From the NCBI GenBank assembly GCA_028673005.1, contig CM054118.1, positions 85,685,855-85,749,854 of the forward strand: 64,000 bases of DNA, written 5' to 3'. The DNA comes from Tanypteryx hageni (Eukaryota; Arthropoda; Insecta; Odonata; Petaluridae). The notes under the pieces were generated by a model, which was not told the origin of the DNA, ran no database searches, and was given only the letters and a program-made list of their open reading frames with translations. How positions within the stretch are numbered: the first letter of the stretch is position 1; every line of letters starts with the position of its first letter. This document shows positions 1 to 10,379 of the stretch, piece after piece. A program made the translations under genes and the position numbers.

Positions 1-1400
1 AACTATATTTATAATAATAAAGCTGCTTGTGCCTCGCTCACTCACTGACACAAAACTCTTAGGTACTTCTAGAAGGGCTAGAAATCTGAAATTTTGCATG
101 TTGGTAGGTCAAGTAGCACAACTGACGAGAAAAATCGAAAATCACAAAAAGGTTTATATTTAAGTCGTCTTTTTAACCCCAATGTTCCATTTCTGTTCCA
201 CATAAGAAAAGCATGAGATTCAGTGCAAGGCTTTCTAAAAATACATTTTTAAATAACTTAAAATTGGAATACGAATTCGGGAAAAGAAAAGTTGTCTATC
301 TGAAAGAACGGAGTTCTTAATTTTTGAAAGCAGGATTCAAATACATACCGAATTAGCGTAAATATTTGCTTTTAATCGAAAAAACTGTGAATTTTTCCTC
401 TTTTAACAATGGAAATCTTTAAATACTATGGCAACGACCTCAATGCTTTTAAAGGGATCTGATATTATACGTTACGATTGCAGTGATTTAATGCTTTTAA
501 TGGAAATTAATGCCGTCATTACGAACTTCCATAACTCGAATCTCAAGGAAAAATAAAAATTAATCAAGTATTAACAAACTCAAGTTATGGAGATATATTT
601 TAAAATATTTGCATATATACAGTGAATCTTCTATAAGGCGAATCTCAAGGGATAGCAAACATTATTGGAGTTATAGAAAATTCTAATTATTAAAAAATAT
701 TTTTTAATTTTTCATTGATCGAATTAACATCAAGTTTTTTCCCATAAACATATAAGTTAACTTATTCTAATTATCAATATCATGAATATTATGAAAGCAT
801 CATCATCAATATTTTCTTTCGATAATATGTTAGATTTTACTATATCCAAAACACTAATTGCATCACGCATTGATTGAGCGTATCATAGACAATTGAAATT
901 CTCACGTACTACTGAAAGCACATACAAATTTGGGATATCAACTATAAAATGGAGCGAATAGGTTTGTTTTTCTCTAGGACTATAATGGATCACAATCGGA
1001 GAAGCAACCCTGATATCAGTGATGGTAAAACGTGAAAAATATTTTAAGGTTGTGTTTCGTAGTTTTTCGAGAAATTACAATTGTTAAATATAATGGCATG
1101 GATGATGATGCCATAATCTTAACAGAAAATATCCTATTTTTTCATACATTTAATGTATAGGATATTGTCTTGCTGATGAATATTCTCATTACTCATACAG
1201 GGCACTCTGATTCACGAAACATGAAATACGAGAACTTGGACACGAGCCGATTACTAGGGAATTTGAAAATTACGAGAGACTATAAATATACTGCTATTAA
1301 TCATGGAATTTATTATCTAATACATATAGGCTCCACGTGGCTGAAGTGCTGTTGCCCTGGAGATCGCGTTAGTTTTATTTACGAGTTTATATCTTGATAT
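1..1400. other. AT-rich non-genic DNA with a pogo-like terminal repeat
   Basis: No coding region can be supported here; the open frames are short and AT-driven. Around 530-600 lies a motif reading CCATAACTCGAATCTCAA with a facing CTCAAGTTATGG. At about 620 a TA dinucleotide is followed by CAGTGAATCTTCTATAAGGC, which resembles the terminal repeats of pogo/Tigger elements. The matching far end was not found, so this is at best a relic. Confidence 0.4.
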
Positions 1401-1417
1401 ATGGTGATTTTTAGCAT

Positions 1418-1420
1418 ATG

Positions 1421-1451
<31 letters not shown>

Positions 1452-1620
1452 GCTTATGGAAGAGGAAAGGCAAGTGGGATAAATGGATGGCAACAAGTTG
1501 TTGGGATAAAGAAGCCCAGTGAGGACTCACCAATAAGATGACTTCAGGTTGGCGAGCTGCTGGGGGTGTCGAAGTGACACACGTAAAACAAGCATATATA
1601 TATATATATACACACACATA
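1418..1620. repeat. unit flanked by two (TA)n/(CA)n microsatellites
   Basis: Two TA-dinucleotide tracts, about 1420-1450 and 1592-1619, bracket roughly 140 bp of higher-complexity sequence. The inner edges are inverted to each other (ATATGCTT on the left, AAGCATAT on the right). This could be a small mobile element with microsatellite ends or a chance pairing of simple repeats. No coding potential is seen. Confidence 0.4.
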
Positions 1621-2071
1621 ATTATTTCCAACAGCTCGAGTTTGCTGCAAGTGATTTATATTGTATTTACGAAACGAAATAGAAAACCAATTTCTCGCAA
1701 AGAATTATAATGCGAAATCAAACTCCGACCATAAAAAAATGATGACGGAGCAGTATTGCGAGAATGACGGTCAATTGCGTGCTCTTTCGGAGAAATAGAA
1801 ACAATTGCGTCGTATTACCTAATATAAGGTATCCTATGCGTCTTTAATATAAAAAACGTCTTTGGCAGGAGGAATTGTAGGAGAGCCAAGGGACAGAGAG
1901 GTTTCTTCCTTTTCTCCGAGTGAAGAAACGAAAAGGAGTTACGGAGTCCCGATTCCCACTCCTCCTGCAAACAGACGCCTCCCCTCCCTCTTCTCCTTCC
2001 CCTCCCCCAGCCCCACGCACACCTGTCATTCTCCTCTATTCTTCACATCACTTCATCCCACCTTTCCCGCT

Positions 2072-2219
2072 CACCTCTCCTCACTTATTTTCCCTCCACC
2101 CTCTCTCCTTACCTCTTTCCCCCTCCACCCCCTCTCCCTGCCTCTTTTCCTCTCCACGCTCTCTCCTTACCTCTTTCCCCCCTCCACCCCCTCTACTCAC
2201 CACTTTTATCCTCCACCCC
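2072..2219. repeat. polypyrimidine minisatellite, unit about 29 bp, five copies
   Basis: Imperfect tandem units of 28-31 bp built on CTCTCCTTACCTCTTTCCCC and a CTCCACCC end occupy 2072-2219, inside a longer C/T-rich tract from about 1975 to 2275. Both strands carry open frames here, but they come from the base bias and are not taken as genes. The tract ends about 450 bp upstream of the exon of gene 1, so it lies in its 5' flank or in an intron. Confidence 0.7.
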
Positions 2220-2734
2220 CTATTCACAACCCTCTCCTTCTACTATCTTCTCTACTCCAGCCACTCCACTTAGATCACCGAAAGTAAACGAATAATTCAA
2301 GAAACGATTTTTGGTCAGTCTTCTGGAGCTACTGAAAACAGCTTTTAACGAATTCCATTTCTAACACCACAGTTCAGAAATTAGTATTGTTCCTTTTAAA
2401 ACTTTTATGAGAATAAATCATAATGCAGATTCATTTCCAGACAAAGCGTTTCGTTAAAATGAATTATTGGTATATTTCCTCAGTTTTTTCGGCATTATTC
2501 CAGATGCAAAATATAAAATTACTTGGCACTTAAAATTAAGCTGATGTGTTTCTTATGTTGGAATGATTCCGATAATTTTTATCAACTAACGAATTATTGT
2601 TATTATGGCGCTTAAAATTTTTTATGTTGAATGAGCAGTGCTATCGCATGCTAAATACTATGATGAATGACCGTTTTATTCCGTATACAGCAAACTTTTC
2701 CAGAAGACCCTCTTCCCAATATGGGCCCGCACAG

Positions 2735-4410
2735 TGGGCTTGGCGGCGGGAGAACCTCTCGTGTACGCCCCATCCGCTGCCATAGTCTCCGCCTACCCAT
2801 TGGCCACTTCGCCCACTGCATTCCACGCCGCGCTCGCATATCCCGCAGCTCTGCATCCGGTGTCCACGTCGTCTTTGGCCTCTCCCTCCTCCGGCTCACC
2901 CGCCTCCGTGGCCCAAGCGTCGCCAGCTGCCGTTTCCCAGGGCACTGCGTCTCCCATAGGTACGGCGCCCTCGTCGGATGCGCAAGAAACGGCCGCCCCC
3001 GGCGGAGCCCAACACTCTATTGCTGCTCCCGCTGCTGCCGTGGACGATGCGGCCTCGCCCGCCGGTGCCGCCACAACCGATGCCTCTCACGACACGACCG
3101 ACTCCGCCCCCGTCACCTCGACCGTCGAAGCGACAACCGTCGGGGCGCCGCAAGATCTGGAGCCGAGCGTCGACTCTGGAGCGACCAACAACCAGCCCAC
3201 GTTCTTGGGAGCCCCGAACAGTGACGCTCCCCTATCGATTTCGATTCCGGAATCGGACGAGAAGAAGGTCGTGGTTTACCAGTTTCCAAAACTCCTAGAA
3301 GGGTTGGTCCAGAGATTCCAGAATTATTTTTCTACTTACAACCACATAACCACGACGAGCATATCCAACGCCGTAGCTAACGCTAACGCAAACTCCAGTT
3401 CGAATTCGGATTCGAGTTCGACATCTAATTCAGATTCTAAATCGAACTCGGAATCTGATTCCAATTCAAAATCCGAATCGGATTCCAAATCGAAATCCGA
3501 TTCCAAATCCGATTCCGACTCCGGTTCGGCTTCTCTCAGCGGTTCCGGTTCCCAGAGCGGTTCGCAGGGCGGCCTAGCGTCGCCCGGGGCGGTCGAATCG
3601 AATCCCGACGCCACCGGACAGTTCGGACAGAACGTGGCGGCACCCGGGCATGGAACGCCAGGCTTCGCCGCGGTCCAACCATCGCAACCTACTACGGGAT
3701 TCCCCGCCACCCCGCATTACCCTGCCACCGCTCACCAACCAGCATCGACGCACCATCCCGCATCCACACACCAACCCGCATCCACACACCATCCAGCATC
3801 CACGCATCATCCCGCATCCACACACTATCCCGCATCACCGCAACACCCCGCACTCGGACACTATCCCTCATCCCCGCAACACTCCACATCCGCGCACCAT
3901 CCAGCATCCGCGCAACACCCCGCACCAGGAAACTATCCAACATCCCCGCAACACCCCGCACCAGGACCCTATCCCGCATCCACGCAACACCCCGCACCCG
4001 GGCACCATCCCGTATCCCCGCAACACCCCACATCCGGGCACCATCCTGCATCCCCGCAACACCGCGCACTACACCATCCCGCGACTGCTTCTTCCCCTGT
4101 CCCACACAGCCCATCCGTCGGCGACTATCCCAGGAGACCCCATCGGCAACAGCTGATTGTCGAGCCGCCGCAGAAGTCTTATTCGTACGAACTGTACGTC
4201 ACAAAGAACACGACACCGGCGCCGTTTCAGGGTTATAGGTACGACAGGCCTCGCACGCCCTTCGACCCCTACAAGCACCTCAGAGGGCGCCACCAGCAAA
4301 ACAACGGTTCGCCTCATTGGCAAGGTCAGCAGTCGTATAATAGAAACGGCCGAGAAAACGGTTACAACGAAAGACAGAGTTTCGAAGGATACAACTATCC
4401 GAGGTACTGA
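2735..4410 (+). CDS. gene 1: terminal exon of a secreted-looking Ser/Ala/His/Pro repeat protein
   Basis: This is a GC-rich open frame of about 558 codons in AT-rich DNA, ending at TGA 4408-4410. There is no in-frame ATG near its start and the frame is closed upstream at 2668-2670, so an upstream exon must supply the start. I place the acceptor at CGCACAG|TG (2734/2735, phase 1). An alternative is CTTTTCCAG at 2703. The first residues, GLAAGEP, look like the end of a signal peptide. Numbering from 2734, the layout is: residues 2-165 Ala/Ser/Pro-rich; 177-205 a hydrophobic helix-like stretch (VVVYQFPKLLEGLVQRFQ); 219-278 Ser/Asp/Lys/Asn/Glu-rich; 327-450 tandem PASTHH and PAPGHYPASPQH-type repeats; 470-558 a basic, Tyr/Gln/Asn-rich tail. 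The composition suits an extracellular matrix or cuticle-associated protein. I do not recognise a family, and the function is unknown. Confidence 0.8.
3388..3567 (+). repeat. Ser-X dipeptide-rich coding repeat in gene 1
   Basis: Sixty codons alternate Ser with Asn, Asp, Lys or Glu (for example NSDSKSNSESDS), using TCG, TCC, TCT and AGT/AGC serine codons. The DNA is a degenerate 6-bp repeat. Such blocks are candidate phosphorylation or mineral/ion-binding segments, but that is inference from composition only. Confidence 0.75.
3712..4083 (+). repeat. His/Pro tandem repeat array in gene 1
   Basis: About 124 residues consist of units of six (PASTHH or PASTHQ) that grade into twelve-residue units of the PAPGHYPASPQH type. 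At the DNA level this is an 18/36-bp minisatellite around GCATCCACACACCATCC. His-rich repeats of this kind occur in metal-binding or sclerotising cuticle proteins; here that is only an analogy. Reverse-strand open frames over it are by-products of the repeat. Confidence 0.8.
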
Positions 4411-5298
4411 AGTTTAAGATCTTGCCATCGCGTTGGACGTTGAAGTGTGAGTTGATACTTCCGCCCGCTCTTGCAATGGTGACGATTTAATTGCGGGTAA
4501 AAGTGGTCCAGGGAAGCTGTATCTGGCAGAGATTCTCCGACGTTGCATTTTTGTGATAGAGTTGAATGTAGAAAGGTGCAGACGTTTTTTCATTTGGTAT
4601 GCCAGTCTTGGTTGCCGGAATTGCCATGAGAGAATACAAAATTAATGAAAATTGTTGTTACATTAGCATATATTGCCTCATACGAAATTAATTGCAGTAA
4701 TATTTCACCTGAAGGAGGCGGCGTAAAAAATATACGAAACTCTCTCAGAATGCGTCATATAAAACTTTAAAAGTGAATTTCCTCAGCAAAATGTTAGAGA
4801 ATCTTTTGACTGACAACGAGACTTTAAAACTTGATTCACTTTGGGGTGCTAATATTTCATGTATTAAACTCTACCTTTAAATCGTATAATTCAGATGGTT
4901 ACGGATATCTATCAAACTTGAGATCAATTTTTAAGGGGCATTTGCGACAAAGTCCACATTTTGATTGGTAATCTATCAGTAAATGAAAATTAAACTATTC
5001 TGTATCGTATGCCAGCTTCCTTAAATGTACCTCATTTTATAAATGACTATTGGCAACATTATTTTCAAAATGCAAATCAATTGCTCAACCCAGCACCACA
5101 ATCGCTCATTGTATTACTGTGCTGATACTCAAATTAATACAATACTTATAACTGTATATTTTGTCCCAAATTTCAGGTAAGAATTATGTTAGTACTAACT
5201 TCTAGAGAAAATCTCTAGTAGCCCTTATTAAGAACTCGAAGTATTTGTGTATTATAAAAGGTGTTTATACTGTTGAATATTTTTTATGTTTTAATAAA
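4411..5298 (+). other. probable 3' UTR of gene 1 with polyA signal
   Basis: The sequence becomes AT-rich soon after the stop codon. The first canonical AATAAA on the + strand is at 5293-5298, giving a plausible 3' UTR of about 0.9 kb. No other gene is seen in the interval. Confidence 0.45.
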
Positions 5299-7119
5299 AT
5301 TTTCATAATAGCAAAATCCAACCTTTAATGCTATAATCAATTAGGTAAGTTTACCAGGTATTTTATTAACCTCTTATTTAAAAACTCATTCATATTGTAG
5401 TTCACTAAAAGTCATCTGATGCAGTTGTTAACGTAATGTTCTTGTGGATTGATGCCTTCCGTTTCACTTCCTAAAAATTCTTGCGCTTGCAAAAACTCTT
5501 GAGCTGCGCTTTTTAACATCTTCATTATTTTTAAATCTGTCTGCGAAATTCTTTCAGAGCTGGAAATGGTAATTCCAGGCTAGTAGATAGTGAGTGCGTA
5601 AATTTTCCACCCCAATCGCTGGCAATGTTTTTACGTTTGTAAGAAGTTATTACGATCCCCGCTCGTTGCAGCGCCATTCTTTTTTTCTCACGCGGAATTT
5701 GGCAGATCGTATTGCAACCCTCAGCACACCTCAACACCGATTATTTCCTCCAGTTGGCAGTGGATTCAGAAGCCGTCGCATTTTTTGCACAAAAAACGAA
5801 CTCGGATTTCTGCCCAGGATCACGTTCCCAGGTGAGTTACGAATTCGATCCACAATCCGAACTCGAGTGGTTTACCCAACGTAGGCGTTATGCTACAAAC
5901 AGCGAACGATGGCCTTCTGAAGCAATTTATAAGTTCACTCAGGTTTGCTTATTTTAGGAGTGATTGTCCATTTGCCTTTCAACATAAATACCAAATAGAG
6001 AAATTAATATCATACTGCGAAATCGAACTTTTGAATTAATCTATTGGAATGAATTTATCATTCAAATTAACAATAAATAACATGTAATCGCGGGATTCTT
6101 GAAAAAGGACCGCTAGTTGATATAATGCTTTGAACTGAGAGAAGATTTTTGATTTTCATTCGAGCAAAAAAGAAGTTTGGGGAAATAAATACGATGAAAA
6201 TGTAGCATAGACTATTCATTCTCACGATTCTTCCATTAAAAAAATTTCTTTATTGTGACTTTAAGATTTTTTTCAGAAAAAAGCGGTTCTTCCAAGCACA
6301 TCCAGTCGAAAATTGCAAATCATCGCTACTGGGTCAGTAATAATTAATTCATCAAAATTAAAAAGTTACACGCGGCCAGTTGCAGCAACTATTAATACAC
6401 CCAGTTAAGTAAATGGTGGAGGTTACTTGCGCAGGAGCTTCAGTCATTTGTTTGATACAAGCCAAGCGCCGTACTCATCCGTTTTTTCAATATTAATTAA
6501 TAATTGTAATGAATTAAAATAGTAATAATTATTAAAAGGTAATTCAATCCGCCATTCGATTACTGAGAACCCGTAGGTCAATATCGCGTCCCTCCATTAT
6601 ATATATGGCCGGGCACAGAAAGTTTGCCGTCTGAGGCAAGATATAATATGGCGCCCCTTCGATTTTTTTACTGAAGTTTTTTAATTAGACGTCAGTTGAA
6701 AAAGTAGAAAATACGTAATAAAAATGTGTTTAGTCATATCATATAATTACGTTTATTAATAAAACAAAAGCAGGTGCATTTTTTCTAACAAATCCCTAAT
6801 GTGTTCGGTTTGTCTGTCCGTCCAACCGTCTCTACGAGCCGTATCTCTCAAATCCTGCAACTTAGAGAAACCAAATTTTCAGGATAGATTTTTCTATATG
6901 AGCGTTAAATTAACTAAGTGGACGTAGGATTTTCTACTATGGATTTACCGGAAAAAAACGTTAAAAAGTATATGCTGCTACAGATGTAAGCAACCAGAAA
7001 TGCATCGCATCTGCTATTCTGTACTCTGCTAGAAAGACAGCAGTTGGTGAAAAGAGCACCTCCTGTAATTTGCTCTGCAATTCCTCCCTACTTTGTTTTC
7101 ATAAAATTTTTATTAGAGT
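5299..7119. other. AT-rich intergenic DNA with dispersed-repeat fragments
   Basis: No gene is supported. Open frames at 5594-5957 show no recognisable domain, although a good donor consensus (CCCAG|GTGAGT, about 5831) lies within them. Near 6600-6660 the text GAGGCAAGATATAATATGGC recalls the ends of non-autonomous DNA transposons. Around 6800-6960 a TGTCTGTCCGTCC-containing stretch resembles other interspersed repeats in the window. Confidence 0.4.
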
Positions 7120-7212
7120 AACGTATTTTTCCGAATATAATGCGATGTTTTTTCCAAAAAATGGAATTTTAAAAGTAGTCCCCGCGTTATATTCTAGTGC
7201 TAGTGATTTTAA

Positions 7213-9200
7213 CCTTTCAGTACGGTCGCTTGGGTGTAAAATAGCCCACGGCGATTTACATTGTCTATTATTATTAATATATAACACGTCTGTATTTGGT
7301 AGTTATTATAGCTGAGTTTTTTAATATCTTCTTTAATACAAGTAGATTTTTAATGAAATTGGAGCATTTGAACGGATGCAAATAACATTTTTTTCGTGAG
7401 TTGGGTGTATCACATCCAGCAACCGTGCTCGAGTTTTAGTTTTGTGCATGCTGTTTTTGGACGCTATAGCTCAGGGGTCGGAAACCTTGCAAGCGCCGCA
7501 CTTTTTTATGGAAACGACAATACAACCATTTGGCGTAAAACACCAATCAGGCAAAATGTGAGAACTGCACCGGAAAATATTTACATACCTTTGCCAACTT
7601 TGACTGATTATTCAAAGCGTGTTGAGACGCCATTAGAAAGAATTGTTTTTTACTTTTATCGACGCAATAGTTCAACTCAAATTTTTATATAAATGAAGTG
7701 GAAGCTAAATATAATAATAAACGTAATGAAAAACCGACAAACGATGTAGAAATACGAGCTTTGCTGGGCGTACTGTACTTGACTGGGATGCATAAATCAT
7801 CACATGTCGATGTAAGAGATTTGTGGGCAACTGACGGAACGGGTGTTGAACTTATCTACACAACAAAAATCTATGAAAGGTTTTCCTTTTTGATGAGGGC
7901 AATTCTTTTTGACAATGTTTCCGATCGGAAAGAACGGCAAAAAATTGATAAACTTGCTGCTATAAGAAGTATCAATGATACTTTCAATGAAAATCTGTTA
8001 AAAGCCTATAACGTTGGAATGTTTTGTAGAATTGACGGAAAACTTGAAGGTTTCCTTGACAAATGCAGCTTTAGACAATACATTCCAAGTAAACTGAACA
8101 AATATGGCATAAAAATTTTCTCGGTTGCAGATTCTCAAACTTTTTATACAGCAAAAATGGAAGTTGTCAAACGTATGATAAATGTTTTACAAGACTCTGG
8201 ACGAAACATCAAAATGGACAACTGGTTCACGTCATATCAAGGATGACTTGCTCAAAAAACAACAATAGTTGGTACGATAAGAAAAAACAAAAAAAATCTA
8301 TTAACTTTCACCACCCCGAAAAATAGTCAACTTGGTTTGGCTTTCTGAAGAAAACGACAATCTTGTCATATATTCCAAAGAAAAACAAAGTTGTTTTGCT
8401 ATTGTCGACCATGCACCATGTTAATATAATTTTGGACGAAAAAAAATTTCCAGAGATTATTGATTTCTATAACAACACCAAAGGAGCAGTTGATACTACA
8501 GATCAGATGTGTGCCAACTGTAATGTGGCTAGAAACTGCAGGAGATGGTCTCTAGTTATTTTTTATTCTTTCATGAATATTGCGGCCATTAATGCTCGCT
8601 AAGTGTTGCTATCAACAGAGACGCCACCAGACAAGAATAAATGTCGAAAATTCTTTTTGAAGGATTTAGTTAGATCCCTAATACAACCTCATATAAACAT
8701 GCGGTCTGGGCTAAAACATTTGACAGTAAATCTTCTACACAACTGCCGTAAATTTTCAACCAACACCGAATATGCTGAAGTCAATATTCCCCCAAAAAAG
8801 AAAGATTGCCGACAAATATTCAAGATGCAAAACGTGCAAAGGAAAGGACCGAAAAGTTAAGTCATTATGTTAAGGATGCCAAATCACGTCTGCTAAGAGC
8901 ACTCCAACGTTATCTGCGATGATCGCTATAAGAAGATGATTCATACACTTAGAAAGTGAGTAATGTTTATTCATAATCTGTTCAGAAAAAGGACATTTTT
9001 GTCAATTTTGTTTAATATTTTCACACAATAATAAAATAAATTTTGTTTCATAATTTCAATGTTAAATAAATAAATAATAATTCCAGTACTATCCATAAAG
9101 TCTCTCAATTTGCAAAAATGTTATTTTGTTGTAAAAAAAAGGACGTGATACACCCTGCGACCGTAGTCTTGTTCTGAAAAAGAGTGACCGTAGTGAAGGG
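7213..9200 (+). mobile_element. piggyBac-family element with TTAA target sites and broken transposase
   Basis: TTAA at 7209-7212 and 9201-9204 flank inverted ends CCTTTCAGTACGGTCGCT (7213-7230) and the reverse complement of 9183-9200, CCCTTCACTACGGTCACT, matching at 15 of 18. A second, subterminal inverted pair is GGGTGTATCACATCC (7403-7417) against GGACGTGATACACCC (9141-9155). Asymmetrically spaced subterminal repeats are typical of piggyBac. The + strand carries the transposase relic described separately. The TTAA target and the DDD motifs together make the family assignment secure. Confidence 0.92.
7500..8860 (+). pseudogene. piggyBac transposase (DDD), disrupted
   Basis: A transposase can be followed through three frames. 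An N-terminal part (about 7500-7692) reads WRKTPIRQNVRTAPENIY. A shift near 7690 leads into 7698-8246, with ALLGVLYLTGMHKSSHVDVR and SFRQYIPSKLNKYGIKI. A stop and a frame change between 8246 and 8363 lead to 8363-8602 (KNKVVLLLSTMHH, IIDFYNNTKGAVDTTDQM, RNCRRW), with another in-frame stop at 8600-8602 before the last segment to 8860. The three family catalytic aspartates appear kept: CRID (codon at 8034), KMDNWFTS (8217) and GAVDTTD (8492). The Cys-rich C-terminal finger is degenerate. The element is therefore dead, but only moderately old. Confidence 0.9.
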
Positions 9201-9565
9201 TTAAATGATCGTAAAATCGTGTTTCGGAAAATAACCGTACAACATCTCTGTACGAGATACAAGATACTTTTTACATCGTAGACACATTAGGCGTACATTG
9301 TACTTGAAAAGCATCCGAGCTGAGAAGACATCGAGTTCAATCGGCGGCTGAATCCCTCTATAGTCATCGCATTGAAACTATAAGTGCGTCGGCGTATTCT
9401 TCGTAACTGCAATAGCGAATTTTTACCCTTCCGTTATTTTAACAATGAGTGACAAAAATGGTGTTGATTATCTTGAGAAAAAAGGTTCTTCCAAATCCCA
9501 GGTTAACAGAGGAAACCGACAAAGTTATCACATGAATTTTAAAATAGTCGTAGCTATGTAAATCG

Positions 9566-9780
9566 GTGTTGTTAAAACCCACCGGGAATGATAAATCAAG
9601 GATAACTGTAATGCTTGCAGTCACGGCCGACGGGCGAAAACTGATTCCCTACGTAATTTTAAATCGTAAAAGGATGCCAAAGGAAGAGTTACCGTCAGGT
9701 GTAATTTTTCACACGCAGGAGAAGGGGTGGATGAGCGAGGAACTTGTGTTAGATTGGCTGAAGGTTGTTTCCAAAAATCG
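9566..9780 (+). pseudogene. pogo/Tigger-type DDE transposase fragment
   Basis: The frame reads KPTGNDKSRITVMLAVTADG, then RKLIPYVILNRKRMPKEELP, then HTQEKGWMSEELVLDWLKVV. This is the central part of the DDE superfamily endonuclease domain of Tigger/jerky-like proteins (TVMLa.tADG.KL.PyvI...K and GWM.eel...WL). The N-terminal DNA-binding half and the downstream catalytic acid are missing. An upstream in-frame ATG at 9445 with stops before 9566 may be a remnant of the original start. It lies inside the pogo-like element. Confidence 0.75.
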
Positions 9781-9889
9781 TAGGGTCGCGTTATATTCGA
9801 GATCGCCCTACATATATTCGGAACAATACGGTACATTTAATTTTAACTTACTTTCAATAAAAATTTGACAAAAACAAAAGGCAATATTG

Positions 9890-10375
9890 CCAAGTACAAA
9901 TACCCTTTTTAGGCTGGTTTCCAAAGGAAACAGCCTTATGAAATGGTCCTGTATGTGTGTCCCCTACTAGCAATAAGAACTTTTGCATCAATGGACCGAT
10001 TTTCATGAGACTTGGTATGAGGCTCGTGCTGCCAGGGCACACCTCAGGGCTATATTTTATTTATCTAAGGTCCCGGGTTCGATTCCAGGAACGTTTTTTC
10101 CCTCTATGTTTTACATGTAAGTCTCAAGTCCATCGTGCAGAGATGTTTTCTTTAATATTTTAAAATATCTTAAAATTGTGATATCGGAACGAGGTTTGCA
10201 CTGATATAAGGGAAAAAAATGTAGATTCTAATTCTTATTGCCGAATTTTGATAATTGATCGTATTTTCTTTAATTTCTACTAAAACAGTGTTTTTGCGTT
10301 TTAAATAGCATTTTAGCGGATCGTCGCCATGGAGACCATTATTACCGAATTCGGCTTGAGCATAGACGAGTGGAC
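9890..10375 (+). repeat. dispersed repeat family A, copy 1, with pol III B-box-like core
   Basis: This stretch aligns by eye with 13785-14275. Shared words include CCGATTTTCATGA.ACTTGG, CCGGGTTCGATTCCAGGAAC, TTAAAATATCTTA.AATTGT and GATTCTAATT.TTAT. The GGTTCGATTCC core equals the RNA polymerase III B-box consensus, but no tRNA fold or clear A box at normal spacing is seen, so the SINE assignment is tentative. Confidence 0.65.
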
Positions 10376-10379
10376 AAAT

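Larger units (their letters stand above)
7121..9831 (+). mobile_element. pogo/Tigger-like DNA transposon, interrupted by a piggyBac insertion
   Basis: The two ends are inverted repeats: ACGTATTTTTCCGAATATA at 7121-7139, and the reverse complement of 9813-9831, CCGTATTGTTCCGAATATA, agreeing at 17 of 19 bases. Each is flanked by TA (7119-7120 and 9832-9833), the target duplication of the Tc1/mariner/pogo superfamily. Inside the right part lies a transposase fragment of DDE_1 type (9566-9780). Removing the nested piggyBac leaves only about 0.72 kb, so this was already a deleted, non-autonomous copy when it was invaded. Confidence 0.8.

Noticed and set aside
1862..2287. Ser/Pro/Leu-rich plus-strand frames of 117 and 141 codons
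   Set aside because: They lie wholly in a polypyrimidine minisatellite and lack any domain or coding bias beyond the repeat.
3336..4323. Open frames on the minus strand across gene 1 (up to 140 codons)
   Set aside because: They are reverse images of the Ser-X and His/Pro codon repeats, with odd compositions and no splice or start support.
10071..10081. GGTTCGATTCC as part of a tRNA gene
   Set aside because: No cloverleaf, acceptor stem or anticodon arm can be drawn around it; the same word recurs in the diverged repeat copy at 13984.
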